Shown piece after piece: positions 9,060 through 18,002 of a stretch of 64,000 nucleotides of DNA (the stretch's first letter is position 1; the number at the start of each line of letters is the position of its first letter). Made by a program: the position numbers and the translations under genes. The notes beneath the pieces are model-generated. The model had not been told where the DNA came from, ran no database searches, and worked only from the letters and a program-made list of their open reading frames with translations. The stretch comes from Pseudoalteromonas espejiana DSM 9414 (GTDB lineage: Bacteria > Pseudomonadota > Gammaproteobacteria > Enterobacterales > Alteromonadaceae): the NCBI RefSeq assembly GCF_002221525.1, contig NZ_CP011028.1, positions 1,933,001 through 1,997,000 of the forward strand, given 5' to 3'.

Positions 9060-9256
9060 ATACCAATCCGCAATAATGCATACTCATTTTGCAGGGCTAA
9101 ACGTGTCGCTAACTGCATTAAAAAACCTCATTTACGACTGCATGGATACAGAAGGCAGAGCAATTGCTGAGAACAACTAAATAGCGATTTTTTTACCTAG
9201 CTATCAACACGTTTTTCCAGCCTCAAAATAGCTCACTTAATTAAGCGAATTAGTAT
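9060..9256. repeat. MITE-like element with degenerate terminal inverted repeats
   Basis: This 197-base gene-free block begins ATACCAATCCGC (9060-9071) and ends GCGAATTAGTAT (9245-9256). The reverse complement of the right end, ATACTAATTCGC, matches the left end at 10 of 12 positions. It carries no ORF of note. The left end continues CAATAAT, as does the short palindrome at 39627-39670, so the two appear to belong to one repeat family. Non-autonomous mobility is inferred. Confidence 0.5.
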
Positions 9257-9260
9257 GAAG

Positions 9261-10187
9261 TTAAAGTGCTTGTTCAAGCTCAGGTAATACTTCAAATAAG
9301 TCAGCTACTAGTCCGTAATCTGCCACTTGAAATATAGGGGCATCAGGGTCTTTATTAATAGCCACAATTACTTTTGAATCTTTCATACCCGCTAAGTGCT
9401 GAATAGCCCCACTAATACCCACAGCAATATATAAGTTAGGCGCAACTATTTTACCTGTTTGACCTACCTGCATATCGTTTGGTACAAAGCCCGCATCTAC
9501 CGCTGCGCGCGATGCACCAATGGCAGCACCTAGTTTGTCAGCAATGCCATTTAACAAGGCAAAGTTATCGCCGTTTTGCATACCACGGCCACCCGATATA
9601 ACCACCTCTGCTGCAGTAAGCTCTGGGCGCTCTGACTCAGTTTGCTCAACGCTTACAAATTGGCTTAACTGTGAATCTGATACCGTGCCTAGCGTATTAA
9701 TACTGACAGCGGCTTGCTCGCCTTGTAAATCAAAGCTACTTGCACGTACGGTAATTACTTTTTTAGTATCGAGCGATTTAACTGTAGCAATCGCGTTACC
9801 AGCATAAATAGGACGCTTAAATGTATCTGCATCGACTACGGCGATAATTTCAGAAATTTGTGCAACATCTAAAAGCGCTGCAACGCGCGGCATAAAGTTT
9901 TTGCCTGTCGTTGTTGCACTTGCAACAATGTGGCTATAGCTATCTGCAATACTTAACACAAGCTCTGACATGCTTTCGGCTAATTGGTGCTCATAAACCG
10001 CATTGTCTGCAGTCAATACCGCCTTAACACCTTCAATAGTAGCAAGCTGCTGTGCCATGGTGTCTACATTTAAACCTGCAACTAAAACATCTACATCAAG
10101 GCCTAACTTAACCGCGGCATTAATTGTTTTTGAGGTTTCTGGTTTTAAGGCACCGTTATCGTGCTCTGCAATTACAAGTGTTTTCAT
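9261..10187 (-). CDS. etfA: Electron transfer flavoprotein, alpha subunit
   Basis: The FAD-binding subunit of ETF, 308 residues. ETF accepts electrons from acyl-CoA and branched-chain acyl-CoA dehydrogenases and passes them to ETF-ubiquinone oxidoreductase. An N-terminal nucleotide-binding-like domain is followed by the conserved C-terminal FAD domain: ISGGRGMQNGDNF, GASRAAVDAGFVPNDMQVGQTGK, APNLYIAVGISGAIQHLAGMKDS and the final VIVAINKDPDAPIFQVADYG. All are near-invariant in EtfA. Its ATG follows the etfB stop with no gap, so the two subunits are co-translated. The repeat element lies just downstream. Confidence 0.97.
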   Translation of the reverse strand: MKTLVIAEHDNGALKPETSKTINAAVKLGLDVDVLVAGLNVDTMAQQLATIEGVKAVLTADNAVYEHQLAESMSELVLSIADSYSHIVASATTTGKNFMPRVAALLDVAQISEIIAVVDADTFKRPIYAGNAIATVKSLDTKKVITVRASSFDLQGEQAAVSINTLGTVSDSQLSQFVSVEQTESERPELTAAEVVISGGRGMQNGDNFALLNGIADKLGAAIGASRAAVDAGFVPNDMQVGQTGKIVAPNLYIAVGISGAIQHLAGMKDSKVIVAINKDPDAPIFQVADYGLVADLFEVLPELEQAL

Positions 10188-10937
10188 TTAAATCACCTTT
10201 GCCTCTGTTTTAAGTTTTTCTACAAGCTGTGCTACATCTTCTACAATAATGCCACCACTGCGTTTAGCTGGCTCTTCTACGCTTACAAGTTGTACGCGCG
10301 GTGCTAAATCTACACCTAACGAGTCGGCTGCAATAACCTCAAGGGGTTTACGCTTAGCTTTCATAATATTAGGTAGCGAAGCGTAACGCGGCTCATTTAA
10401 ACGTAAGTCGGTAGTAACAATAGCTGGTAAGCTAAGTGCTACCGTTTGCAGGCCGCCATCTACTTCGCGGGTCACATTTACAGTGTTGTTATTAATATCG
10501 ACCTTTGAGGCAAACGTACCTTGCCCGCGATTTGTTAATGCAGCTAGCATTTGCCCTGTTTGGTTATTATCAGAGTCAATTGATTGCTTACCTAAAATAA
10601 CCAACTCAGGTGATTCTTGCTCAACTAACTTAGCTAATAATTTTGCAATATGAAGTGACTCTAATTTTTCATCGGTTTCGATGTGAATAGCTTTATCTGC
10701 ACCTAACGCCAGTGCGGTGCGCAATTGCTCTTGTGATGCCTTAGCGCCAATAGTTACGGCAATTACCTCTGTAGCGGTACCCGCTTCTTTTAAACGAATG
10801 GCCTCTTCAATAGCAATTTCACAAAACGGGTTCATCGCCATTTTTACATTTGCTAAGTCAACGTCGGTGTTGTCTGGCTTTACGCGTGCTTTAACGTTGT
10901 AGTCGATCACTCTTTTTATTGGAACGAGAACTTTCAT
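10188..10937 (-). CDS. etfB: Electron transfer flavoprotein, beta subunit
   Basis: The AMP-binding beta subunit of ETF, 249 residues. It starts [20 protein letters not shown] and contains the conserved [17 protein letters not shown] and the [13 protein letters not shown] segment. [21 protein letters not shown] and the recognition-loop region [30 protein letters not shown] pattern, split here only by position, are also typical. First gene of the etfBA operon, divergent from the ETF-QO gene. AGGAACTC provides the ribosome site. Two LiuR-like palindromes in the shared upstream region suggest common control. Confidence 0.97.
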   Translation of the reverse strand: MKVLVPIKRVIDYNVKARVKPDNTDVDLANVKMAMNPFCEIAIEEAIRLKEAGTATEVIAVTIGAKASQEQLRTALALGADKAIHIETDEKLESLHIAKLLAKLVEQESPELVILGKQSIDSDNNQTGQMLAALTNRGQGTFASKVDINNNTVNVTREVDGGLQTVALSLPAIVTTDLRLNEPRYASLPNIMKAKRKPLEVIAADSLGVDLAPRVQLVSVEEPAKRSGGIIVEDVAQLVEKLKTEAKVI

Positions 10938-10966
10938 AGGAACTCCATTATTATTTAAACCTACAA

Positions 10967-10984
10967 GCTAACGTGTACGTCAAC
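10967..10984. promoter_or_regulatory. Second, weaker LiuR-like site
   Basis: GCTAACGTGTACGTCAAC is an imperfect version of the palindrome at 11016-11033, with the same ACGT-N2-ACGT core. It lies close to etfB, where it could repress that promoter. Confidence 0.45.
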
Positions 10985-11015
10985 CTATTTATTTTATGAA
11001 ATCAGACTACTTCCT

Positions 11016-11033
11016 GTTGACGTAAACGTCAAC
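11016..11033. promoter_or_regulatory. LiuR-like operator between etfBA and the ETF-QO gene
   Basis: GTTGACGTAAACGTCAAC is a perfect palindrome (8-base arms, 2-base centre). It resembles the ACGT-N2-ACGT type of motif that I remember for LiuR, the MerR-family repressor of branched-chain amino acid and fatty acid catabolism. It lies between two divergent genes of that pathway, and a related site precedes the bkd operon (33271). Binding by LiuR is inferred. Confidence 0.65.
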
Positions 11034-11143
11034 CTAAAATAACCTTAAACTATTCACAGCCTGTAATGTTTAATGTGCAAGTATTAAAAAGGCTGCATTG
11101 CTTATCTAATTTAGCTAAGCCCGTCACTGATTAAGAGGTTAAT

Positions 11144-12790
11144 ATGGTCGAACGTGAAACCATGGAATTTGATGTAGTAATTGTAGGTGCTGGCCCAGCG
11201 GGCCTTGCCAGTGCAATTAAGCTCGCGCAAAATGCTCAAGAAAAACAACAAGAGTGCATGATTTGCGTAGTCGAAAAAGGCTCTGAGGTAGGTGCGCATG
11301 TTCTCTCTGGGGCGGTTTTTGAAACTAAAGCGTTGGATGAGTTACTTCCTAATTGGCAAGAACTCGGCGCACCAGTTACTACAAAAGTCTCGCATGATGA
11401 AATTTACTGGTTTAACAATAATGATAAAGCCACCGCCATCCCCCACTTTGCTACACCTAAAACGTTTCATAACGATGGCAACTATATTGTATCAATGGGG
11501 AATGTGTGCAGATGGCTTGCAGAGCAGGCAGAAAACTTAGGCGTAGAAATATTTCCAGGCTTTAGCGCGCATTCACTCATTATTGAAGACGATACCGTTA
11601 AAGGCATTATTACCGGCGATATGGGAGTAGATAAAGACGGTAATGAAAAAGACGGCTACATGCCAGGCATGGAGCTTCGTGCTAAGTACACTATTTTTGC
11701 AGAAGGTTGCCGAGGTCACTTAGGTAAGCAGCTAATCAATGAATTTGCGCTTGATGAAGACTCATCACCACAGCATTATGGCTTAGGCTTTAAAGAAATT
11801 TGGCAAATTGATCCTAGTAAACATCAGCAAGGTAAAGTTGCTCACGGTACAGGTTGGCCGCTTTCTGGCGACACCAATGGTGGCTCTTTTATGTATCACA
11901 GTGACAATAACCAAGTAGTGATAGGTTTAATTGTGGATTTAAATTATTCAAACCCACATTTAAGCCCGTTCGATGAGTTTCAGCGTATGAAGCATCACCC
12001 TGTGTTTAAACAAGTGCTCGAAGGTGGTGAACGCATTGCCTATGGCGCAAGGGCTATTGCAAAAGGTGGCTTGCATTCGTTACCTAAAATGCATTTTGCA
12101 GGGGGATTATTAGTAGGCTGCGATGCAGGCACACTAAACTTTGCAAAAATTAAAGGTAACCATACTGCAATGAAGTCAGGCATGATTGCCGCTGATGTTA
12201 TTTTTAATGCACTACAAAACCAACAAGCGAATACGGATTTAGTTGAGTATAAAACAGCGTTTGAACAAAGCTGGGCGTATAAAGAGCTGTATCAATCTCG
12301 AAACTTTGGCCCTGCTATGCACACTTTAGGTAAATTTATAGGCGGTGCTTATAATACGCTTGATCAAAATGTGTTTAATGGTGCCTTGCCATTTACGTTT
12401 AAAGATAACACCCCTGATTACGACACGCTAAAAGATGCCGCTTCAAGCACTAAAATTGACTACCCTAAGCCAGATGGACAAATTAGCTTTGATAAACTCT
12501 CTAGTGTGTTTTTATCTAATACTAACCATGAAGAATCGCAGCCTTGTCATTTAAAATTAAAAGATGCTTCTATTCCAATTGCTGTTAACTTAGTTAAATT
12601 TGATGAACCCGCACAACGTTATTGCCCAGCAGGCGTTTACGAAATTCAACAGATTGAAGGTGAAGACCAATTTGTTATTAATGCTCAAAACTGTGTGCAT
12701 TGTAAAACCTGCGATATTAAAGATCCCAGCCAAAATATAACTTGGGTTACACCTGAAGGCGCTGGCGGTCCTAATTACCCCAATATGTAA
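11144..12790 (+). CDS. etfD: Electron transfer flavoprotein-ubiquinone oxidoreductase
   Basis: Membrane-bound flavo-iron-sulfur enzyme, 548 residues, that moves electrons from reduced ETF to the ubiquinone pool. The N-terminus has the FAD dinucleotide fold VVIVGAGPAGLASAIKLAQ. The middle holds the quinone-binding/GG-reductase-like region (GLHSLPKMHFAGGLLVGCDAG pattern). The C-terminus carries one 4Fe-4S cluster site, with Cys in RYCPAG and then NCVHCKTCDIKDP. AAGAGG lies 7 bases before ATG 11144; ATG 11162 is an alternative that would lose six residues. Divergent from etfBA with LiuR-like sites between, and a strong terminator follows. Confidence 0.95.
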   Translation: MVERETMEFDVVIVGAGPAGLASAIKLAQNAQEKQQECMICVVEKGSEVGAHVLSGAVFETKALDELLPNWQELGAPVTTKVSHDEIYWFNNNDKATAIPHFATPKTFHNDGNYIVSMGNVCRWLAEQAENLGVEIFPGFSAHSLIIEDDTVKGIITGDMGVDKDGNEKDGYMPGMELRAKYTIFAEGCRGHLGKQLINEFALDEDSSPQHYGLGFKEIWQIDPSKHQQGKVAHGTGWPLSGDTNGGSFMYHSDNNQVVIGLIVDLNYSNPHLSPFDEFQRMKHHPVFKQVLEGGERIAYGARAIAKGGLHSLPKMHFAGGLLVGCDAGTLNFAKIKGNHTAMKSGMIAADVIFNALQNQQANTDLVEYKTAFEQSWAYKELYQSRNFGPAMHTLGKFIGGAYNTLDQNVFNGALPFTFKDNTPDYDTLKDAASSTKIDYPKPDGQISFDKLSSVFLSNTNHEESQPCHLKLKDASIPIAVNLVKFDEPAQRYCPAGVYEIQQIEGEDQFVINAQNCVHCKTCDIKDPSQNITWVTPEGAGGPNYPNM

Positions 12791-12860
12791 CTAGTTTATG
12801 CACAAAGGCGTGCAAAAAAACCATCTTTTACATATAAATTATAAACCTACCCTAAATTGC

Positions 12861-12881
12861 AGGGGCTTCGGCCCCTTTTTT
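12861..12881 (+). terminator. Terminator of the ETF-QO gene
   Basis: GGGGC-TTCG-GCCCC with a following run of six T is a classic stable tetraloop terminator. Confidence 0.9.
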
Positions 12882-12924
12882 GCGGTATGCTCATAGATAA
12901 GTTTCATAAAGTGAGTAATTTAAT

Positions 12925-13389
12925 ATGCCGTCGTCAAATGTTGTATTTCGATTTTTAGCTGAACCTACCGATGTAAATTTTGGTGGGAAGGTTCATGGTG
13001 GAGTGGTCATGAAGTGGATTGACCAAGCAGGCTATGCGTGTGCTGCTGGTTGGAGTGGCCATTACTGTGTAACTGTATCGGTAGCGGGTGTTAAATTTAG
13101 ACGCCCTATTCTTGTAGGCCAAATTGTAGAAGTAGAAGCAAAAATTGCCCATACGGGTTCAACAAGTATGCAAATATTTATTCAGGTACGTTGTGGTGAC
13201 CCTAAAACACAAAACATGGTAGAGACAAATCATTGTGTTATTAGCTTTGTAGCCATGGATGAAACGGGTTACCCAGTAGAAGTGCCTGCATTTAAAGCTG
13301 TAACAGATGAAGATAAAAAATTAGAAAACTACGCAATTAAAATGAAACAAATAGCCATTGAAACAGAAAACCTACTTCATAAAGTATAG
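12925..13389 (+). CDS. Hot-dog fold acyl-CoA thioesterase
   Basis: A 154-residue acyl-CoA thioesterase of the YciA/ACOT type, hydrolysing acyl-CoA to free acid and CoA in the cytoplasm. The active-site segment DVNFGGKVHGGVVMKWIDQAG contains the characteristic N-x-GG-x-HGG pattern and the acidic residue of the helix. The segment VKFRRPILVGQIVEVEAKIAHTGSTSMQIFI is the central hot-dog sheet. It stands alone after the ETF-QO gene and may limit CoA trapping during fatty acid or branched-chain catabolism, which is inferred from position. Chain-length preference cannot be read from the sequence. Confidence 0.9.
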   Translation: MPSSNVVFRFLAEPTDVNFGGKVHGGVVMKWIDQAGYACAAGWSGHYCVTVSVAGVKFRRPILVGQIVEVEAKIAHTGSTSMQIFIQVRCGDPKTQNMVETNHCVISFVAMDETGYPVEVPAFKAVTDEDKKLENYAIKMKQIAIETENLLHKV

Positions 13390-13703
13390 CGCTTTAAAAT
13401 ATAAGTCTGGTTTAATGTTGAGTGACTGAGTGGATTTTAAACAAAACACAAAACGCTAAAATTTTTATCATGTAAAAATCACATGGACTGTGTAAAAGGT
13501 ACAACCTTTTCTTAGAAAACAAATAACTTAAAAAGTTCAACACTGCTTACAAAAAATACAAAATAGCCGTAAAAACCCTGTAAAAGCGGTTTTTACGGCT
13601 ATTTAATAAACAACTTTAATATTTGGCACGCTCACTGCAATTAGATAATTGTCGTTTGATAAGTTAAATCAAACATTTATTATTTTTTTAAAGGAGCTAT
13701 ACA
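13390..13703. other. Gene-free stretch between thioesterase and outer-membrane barrel genes
   Basis: About 310 bases, AT-rich, without a credible ORF. It holds the long inverted repeat at 13561-13604 and, further right, the leader and ribosome site (AAAGGAG at about 13690) of the barrel gene. Nothing else is recognised. Confidence 0.6.
13561..13604. terminator. Long perfect inverted repeat, probable terminator
   Basis: Perfect 17-base arms AAATAGCCGTAAAAACC / GGTTTTTACGGCTATTT are separated by 10 bases. The outer bases are A-rich on the left and T-rich on the right. It lies 170 bases after the thioesterase gene, which is rather far, so a regulatory or repeat role is also possible. Confidence 0.55.
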
Positions 13704-14273
13704 ATGATTAAAACACTTTCTCTTTCTGCAATTGCTTTAGCAACACTGGGTTTTAACTCTGCAGCACACGCTGATATTACGGATTTTGATTCTCCTCGTA
13801 TTTATACAGGTATTGGTTACGGTCAATACTCATTTCAATTTGAAGACAGTGAAAACGACACTGATTTTGACGATGATTCACAAATGCTAAAAGGTTACGT
13901 TGGTACTCAATTTAACGAACACTTTAGCGTAGAGCTTGCTTATCAAAATTTTGATGAAGTAAGTGACATTGACAGCAAAGCAGAAGTTGATGGTGTATCG
14001 TTAGCTGCAATTCTTGCAGCCCCAATTACAGAAAGCTTTTCTGTATACGCTAAAGGGGGTTGGTTTGAATGGGATGCAGATGTAGAGCAAGAGCTTCCTG
14101 TAGGTAGCATTTCAGCATCACAAGATGGCGGCGATGTATTTTACGGTGCAGGTATTCAGTATGCTTTCTCATCAAACGTACAAATGCGTTTAGAATACGA
14201 ACGTTACGAACTTGATGACGATATTGACCCAGAAATGGACGTAGCGTCAGTATCTATCCAATACATGTTTTAA
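13704..14273 (+). CDS. Small outer-membrane beta-barrel protein, porin-like
   Basis: A 189-residue outer-membrane protein. The signal peptide MIKTLSLSAIALATLGFNSAAHA is cleaved at about residue 23. The mature chain alternates in beta-strand fashion (IYTGIGYGQYSFQFED, MLKGYVGTQFNEHFSVELAYQNF, FSVYAKGGWFEWD, FYGAGIQYAFSSNVQMRLEYERYEL) and ends with the C-terminal Phe motif SVSIQYMF that BamA recognises. Eight strands are likely, as in OmpA-N/OmpW-like proteins. The extracellular loops are strikingly rich in Asp and Glu (EDSENDTDFDDDSQ), perhaps binding cations. A strong AAAGGAG ribosome site precedes it, suggesting high expression. Specific function is unknown. Confidence 0.88.
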   Translation: MIKTLSLSAIALATLGFNSAAHADITDFDSPRIYTGIGYGQYSFQFEDSENDTDFDDDSQMLKGYVGTQFNEHFSVELAYQNFDEVSDIDSKAEVDGVSLAAILAAPITESFSVYAKGGWFEWDADVEQELPVGSISASQDGGDVFYGAGIQYAFSSNVQMRLEYERYELDDDIDPEMDVASVSIQYMF

Positions 14274-14294
14274 TAACATTTAATCTATGCGTTG

Positions 14295-14320
14295 AAGGTG
14301 AGCATTTATGCTCACCTTTT
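14295..14320 (+). terminator. Terminator of the barrel gene
   Basis: The 10-base stem AAGGTGAGCA / TGCTCACCTT has a 4-base loop and a short T-run. Confidence 0.85.
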
Positions 14321-14476
14321 GTATTTACTCAATATTATTTACCCCTCAAAATAGATTAAATCAATCAGTCTAATTTAAATTTAAACCGCTTAGTCTATAT
14401 ATAAAGCCACATCTGTACTGCTATAAACGTTAAATAAAGGTAGAATAACGCCCTACTTTATTGATTACAGAGCATT

Positions 14477-15181
14477 ATGAGCGATTATAGCATTTCGGCA
14501 GTTGGCCATATTCAATCCCCTTATAAACAAAAATTTGCAATTCCTAGGCAACCTCGCTTAGTGCCTCAAGCTAAAGCTAAGCTCATTTTTACTGCTGACT
14601 TTAATCGTGAAGAATTTGTACGCGGCATTGAAGAATTTAGCCATATTTGGCTACTTTTTAGATTTCATGAAACTGCAGATAAAGGCTATTCAGCCATGGT
14701 ACGCCCACCCCGTTTAGGGGGTAATGAGCGAAAAGGTGTGTTTGCAACTCGTGCTACATTTAGACCTAATGCCATTGGAATGAGTGCTGTAAAATTAGAA
14801 GGTGTTGAGTATAAAAATGGCCAGCTTAGCTTACTGCTTGCTGGAATAGACTTACTCGATGGCACACCTATTATAGACATAAAGCCTTATTTGCCTTATT
14901 CAGATGCAATGCAAGATGCCAGTGCAGGCTTTGCCGATACGCGCCCAGAAACACAAATGAGTGTTGAGTTTGCCCCTGAAGTAACTGACTTCATTGCTAA
15001 GCAAACTGACCACCCAGAGCTTAAAGACTTTATTACTAACGTTTTAAAGCAAGACCCTCGCCCCGCTTATAAAAAACAAAAAGAAGGAGAGCAAAGCTAC
15101 GGCATGACGTTATATAATTTTAATATTCGCTGGCAGGTAAATGGCGAGCATAACCTAGTAACAAGTATAGAAAATAGCTAA
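14477..15181 (+). CDS. trmO: tRNA (N6-threonylcarbamoyladenosine37-N6)-methyltransferase TrmO
   Basis: A 234-residue TsaA/YaeB-family enzyme that methylates t6A37 in tRNA-Thr using S-adenosylmethionine. The N-terminal beta-barrel has the family hallmarks: VGHIQSPYKQKFAIPRQPRL, GIEEFSHIWLLFRFHE, VRPPRLGGNERKGVFATRA and FRPNAIGMSAVKL. These are followed by GIDLLDGTPIIDIKPYLPYSD. The C-terminal extension (about 150-234, with DPRPAYKK) is the usual gammaproteobacterial add-on. Its substrate, t6A, is also acted on by the TcdA/CsdAE products at 54-57 kb. Confidence 0.95.
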   Translation: MSDYSISAVGHIQSPYKQKFAIPRQPRLVPQAKAKLIFTADFNREEFVRGIEEFSHIWLLFRFHETADKGYSAMVRPPRLGGNERKGVFATRATFRPNAIGMSAVKLEGVEYKNGQLSLLLAGIDLLDGTPIIDIKPYLPYSDAMQDASAGFADTRPETQMSVEFAPEVTDFIAKQTDHPELKDFITNVLKQDPRPAYKKQKEGEQSYGMTLYNFNIRWQVNGEHNLVTSIENS

Positions 15182-15271
15182 AAAGTGCAGTTAGCGCTTT
15201 AGTGTAAAAGCAAGCGCTGGTAAACTTAGCGCCCTATTAAAAAGAACATATTACTTTATTTCGGAAAAATC

Positions 15272-16996
15272 ATGCGTACCAGTCAATATATACTCGCAAC
15301 ACTAAAAGAAACGCCATCAGATGCTGAAATTGTTTCGCATCAACTAATGCTTAGAGCCGGTATGATCCGTCGCGTCGCTTCGGGTTTATACACTTGGTTA
15401 CCCTCTGGTTTACGCGTATTACGTAAAGTAGAAAATATTGTTCGTGAAGAAATGGATAAAGCGGGCGCAATTGAAATGTTGATGCCAATTATTCAGCCTG
15501 CTGATTTATGGCAAGAGTCTGGCCGTTGGGAGCAATTTGGCCCAGAGCTAATGCGTTTTAACGACCGACACAACCGTGAGTTTGCGCTTGGTCCAACCCA
15601 TGAAGAAGTTATTACTGATTTTGTACGTAAAGAAATTAGCAGCTATAAACAACTGCCAGTTACTCTATATCAAGTACAAACTAAAGTACGCGATGAACGC
15701 CGCCCACGCTTTGGCGTAATGCGCGCTCGCGAATTTACTATGAAAGATGCTTACTCATTCCATTTAAGTGAAGAGTGTTTAGATGCAACTTATCAAGTAA
15801 TGCACAAAGCATACTGCAACATTTTTGAGCGTTTAAATTTAGATTACCGCCCTGTACTTGCCGATACTGGTTCAATTGGTGGTAGTTTATCGCATGAATT
15901 TCATGTACTTGCTGAATCTGGTGAAGATGCTATTGCATTTAGCGATGCCAGTGATTACGCCGCGAATATTGAAAAAGCAGAAGCGCTAGCACCTACTGAG
16001 CAACGCCCTGAGCCAACTAAAGAGCTTAAAGCGTTTCCTACACCAGATGCTAAAACAATTAGTGAGCTTAAAAAGCATTACGGTGTAAAGCCTCATCGCG
16101 GTGTAAAAACCCTGATTGTATATGGCACACCTGATGAAAATGAGCAACGTGGTTTAGTGGCGCTTGTGCTTCGTGGCGATCATGATTTGAACGAGTTAAA
16201 AGCAGAAAAGCACCCACTTGTTGACTCGCCACTTGAAATGGCAACTGAAGCAGACATAGTTGCAGCTATTGGCGCAAAACCAGGTTCACTTGGCCCGGTT
16301 GGCTTATCAATGCCAATTATTGTTGATAGAACTGCGAATATAATGGCTGATTTTGTAGCTGGCGCTAATAAAGATGATGAGCACTTTAGCGGTATTAACT
16401 TCGATCGCGATGTAACTAACTATGAAGTAGCTGATATCCGTAATATTGTTGAAGGCGACCCTAGCCCATGTGGCCAAGGTAACTTGCAAATTAAACGTGG
16501 TATTGAAGTTGGTCATATTTTCCAACTAGGTACAAAATACTCAGAAGCAATGAAAGCCGGCGTGTTAAACGAAGGTGGCAAAAACCAAGTAATGACGATG
16601 GGTTGTTATGGTATTGGTGTGTCGCGCATTGTGGCCGCAGCCATTGAGCAAAATAATGATGACTACGGTATTAAGTGGCCACAATCTATTGCTCCATTTG
16701 ATTTAGCCATTGTACCTATGAACATGCATAAATCGCATCGTATTCCTGATATTGCAAATAACCTATACCAAGGGTTAAAAGACGCTGGTTTAGATGTATT
16801 ATTTGACGATAGAAAAGAGCGCCCTGGTGTGATGTTTAACGATATGGAGTTAATGGGTGTCCCATTTACTTTAGTTATTGGTGAGCGTAACCTTGACGAA
16901 AATAAAGTAGAGCTTAAAAACCGCCGCACAGGTGAAAAGCTAATGCTTGATATTGATACAGCGATTGAAACAATTAAGGCCGCTGTACAAGGTTAA
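15272..16996 (+). CDS. proS: Proline--tRNA ligase (bacterial type with editing domain)
   Basis: Class IIa synthetase charging tRNA-Pro, 574 residues (E. coli 572). The catalytic core begins [20 protein letters not shown]. It has motif 2 ([27 protein letters not shown], in overlapping pieces) and an inserted YbaK-like editing domain (about 225-405) that clears Ala-tRNA-Pro. Motif 3 is in [18 protein letters not shown], and the anticodon-binding domain starts near 475 ([15 protein letters not shown]). It follows trmO at a distance of 90 bases but probably has its own promoter, and ends in a strong terminator. Confidence 0.97.
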   Translation: MRTSQYILATLKETPSDAEIVSHQLMLRAGMIRRVASGLYTWLPSGLRVLRKVENIVREEMDKAGAIEMLMPIIQPADLWQESGRWEQFGPELMRFNDRHNREFALGPTHEEVITDFVRKEISSYKQLPVTLYQVQTKVRDERRPRFGVMRAREFTMKDAYSFHLSEECLDATYQVMHKAYCNIFERLNLDYRPVLADTGSIGGSLSHEFHVLAESGEDAIAFSDASDYAANIEKAEALAPTEQRPEPTKELKAFPTPDAKTISELKKHYGVKPHRGVKTLIVYGTPDENEQRGLVALVLRGDHDLNELKAEKHPLVDSPLEMATEADIVAAIGAKPGSLGPVGLSMPIIVDRTANIMADFVAGANKDDEHFSGINFDRDVTNYEVADIRNIVEGDPSPCGQGNLQIKRGIEVGHIFQLGTKYSEAMKAGVLNEGGKNQVMTMGCYGIGVSRIVAAAIEQNNDDYGIKWPQSIAPFDLAIVPMNMHKSHRIPDIANNLYQGLKDAGLDVLFDDRKERPGVMFNDMELMGVPFTLVIGERNLDENKVELKNRRTGEKLMLDIDTAIETIKAAVQG

Positions 16997-17018
16997 TAGC
17001 ACACCTGCTAGATTTATC

Positions 17019-17047
17019 AAAAGCCGCTCACTATGAGCGGCTTTTTT
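17019..17047 (+). terminator. Terminator of proS
   Basis: The stem AAAAGCCGCTCA / TGAGCGGCTTTT has a 3-base loop, with a T-run after the stem. Confidence 0.9.
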
Positions 17048-17137
17048 ATGGGCTACATTAATTGTCATAGAGGCTTAGTGAAAGTGTCGTATAAGTGTCA
17101 TTAGATTTCCCTAAAGTGTTTAATTATCACACTATGG

Positions 17138-17986
17138 ATGAAGGGCATGACAAACAATCAACAGAGCCAAAAACAGCACTACCCAGCCGTTTGGATATCT
17201 GACGTACACTTAGGATATAAAGATTGTAGAGCTGACTATTTACTGGATTTTTTAAACGCAATTGAATGCGATACACTTTATTTAGTGGGAGATATTGTTG
17301 ATTTATGGTCAATGAAGCGCCAGTTTTATTGGAACCCATCGCACTACCAAGTGCTAAGCTGTATTCAGCAAAAGGCGCTTGATGGCACGCGAGTAATTTA
17401 CATACCGGGTAATCACGACGAAACCTTTCGAAATTATATCAACCAAACTTTATTTGGCGTAGAAGTCCACCAGCAATTTATTCATACCACTAAGGCCAAC
17501 AAGCGTTTTTTATTACTCCATGGTGATGATTTTGATTCAGCAACCCGTTATAACAAACTGATTAGTATTGCAGGCGACGCTGGGTACGATTTACTACTAT
17601 TTTTAAACCGTTGGACTAATAGAGCAAGAAAGTTGTTTGGCGGTAATTACTGGTCACTTGCATCGTGGATAAAAGCGCGCGTACATAAAGCCCGTGAAGC
17701 TATTGCAGCCTTTGAAGATGCGGCTATTCATGAAGCTAAAAAGCAAAAGGTCGATGGGATCATTTGCGGCCATATTCACCACCCTAAAATTAAGGTGGTG
17801 GATGGCATTGTGTATTGTAATGACGGTGATTGGATTGAAAGCTGTACCGCTTTGGTTGAGCAACAAAACGGACGAATAGAACTAATTCATTGGTCAGATA
17901 CACAAAAAATACTTGATACTACCGATATATCTAACCTAGTAACACCTGCAAAAGCGCAAGTGAAACCAAATAAGTCAGCGGCATAA
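17138..17986 (+). CDS. Metallophosphoesterase of the LpxH (UDP-2,3-diacylglucosamine diphosphatase) family
   Basis: A 282-residue calcineurin-like phosphoesterase. The metal-binding motifs occur in order: DVHLG (about 24-28), GDIVDLW, GNHDE, HGDDFD and GHIHHP. This set and spacing fit the COG2908/LpxH group, which cleaves UDP-2,3-diacylglucosamine in lipid A synthesis. It is longer than canonical LpxH (about 240), so it may be the LpxH-like paralogue that many gammaproteobacteria carry, and the exact substrate is uncertain. Starts at 17138 and 17147 are both possible; neither has a well-spaced ribosome site. Other lipid A genes (lpxK, msbA) are 40 kb away. Confidence 0.8.
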   Translation: MKGMTNNQQSQKQHYPAVWISDVHLGYKDCRADYLLDFLNAIECDTLYLVGDIVDLWSMKRQFYWNPSHYQVLSCIQQKALDGTRVIYIPGNHDETFRNYINQTLFGVEVHQQFIHTTKANKRFLLLHGDDFDSATRYNKLISIAGDAGYDLLLFLNRWTNRARKLFGGNYWSLASWIKARVHKAREAIAAFEDAAIHEAKKQKVDGIICGHIHHPKIKVVDGIVYCNDGDWIESCTALVEQQNGRIELIHWSDTQKILDTTDISNLVTPAKAQVKPNKSAA

Positions 17987-18001
17987 CGCTGACTTATTTT
18001 A
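17971..18001 (+). terminator. Terminator overlapping the stop of the LpxH-like gene
   Basis: The stem AAGTCAGCG (17972-17980) / CGCTGACTT (17987-17995) contains the TAA stop in its loop and is followed by ATTTT. It may also serve the converging histidine kinase gene, whose stop is at 18003. Confidence 0.7.
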
Positions 18002-18002
18002 A

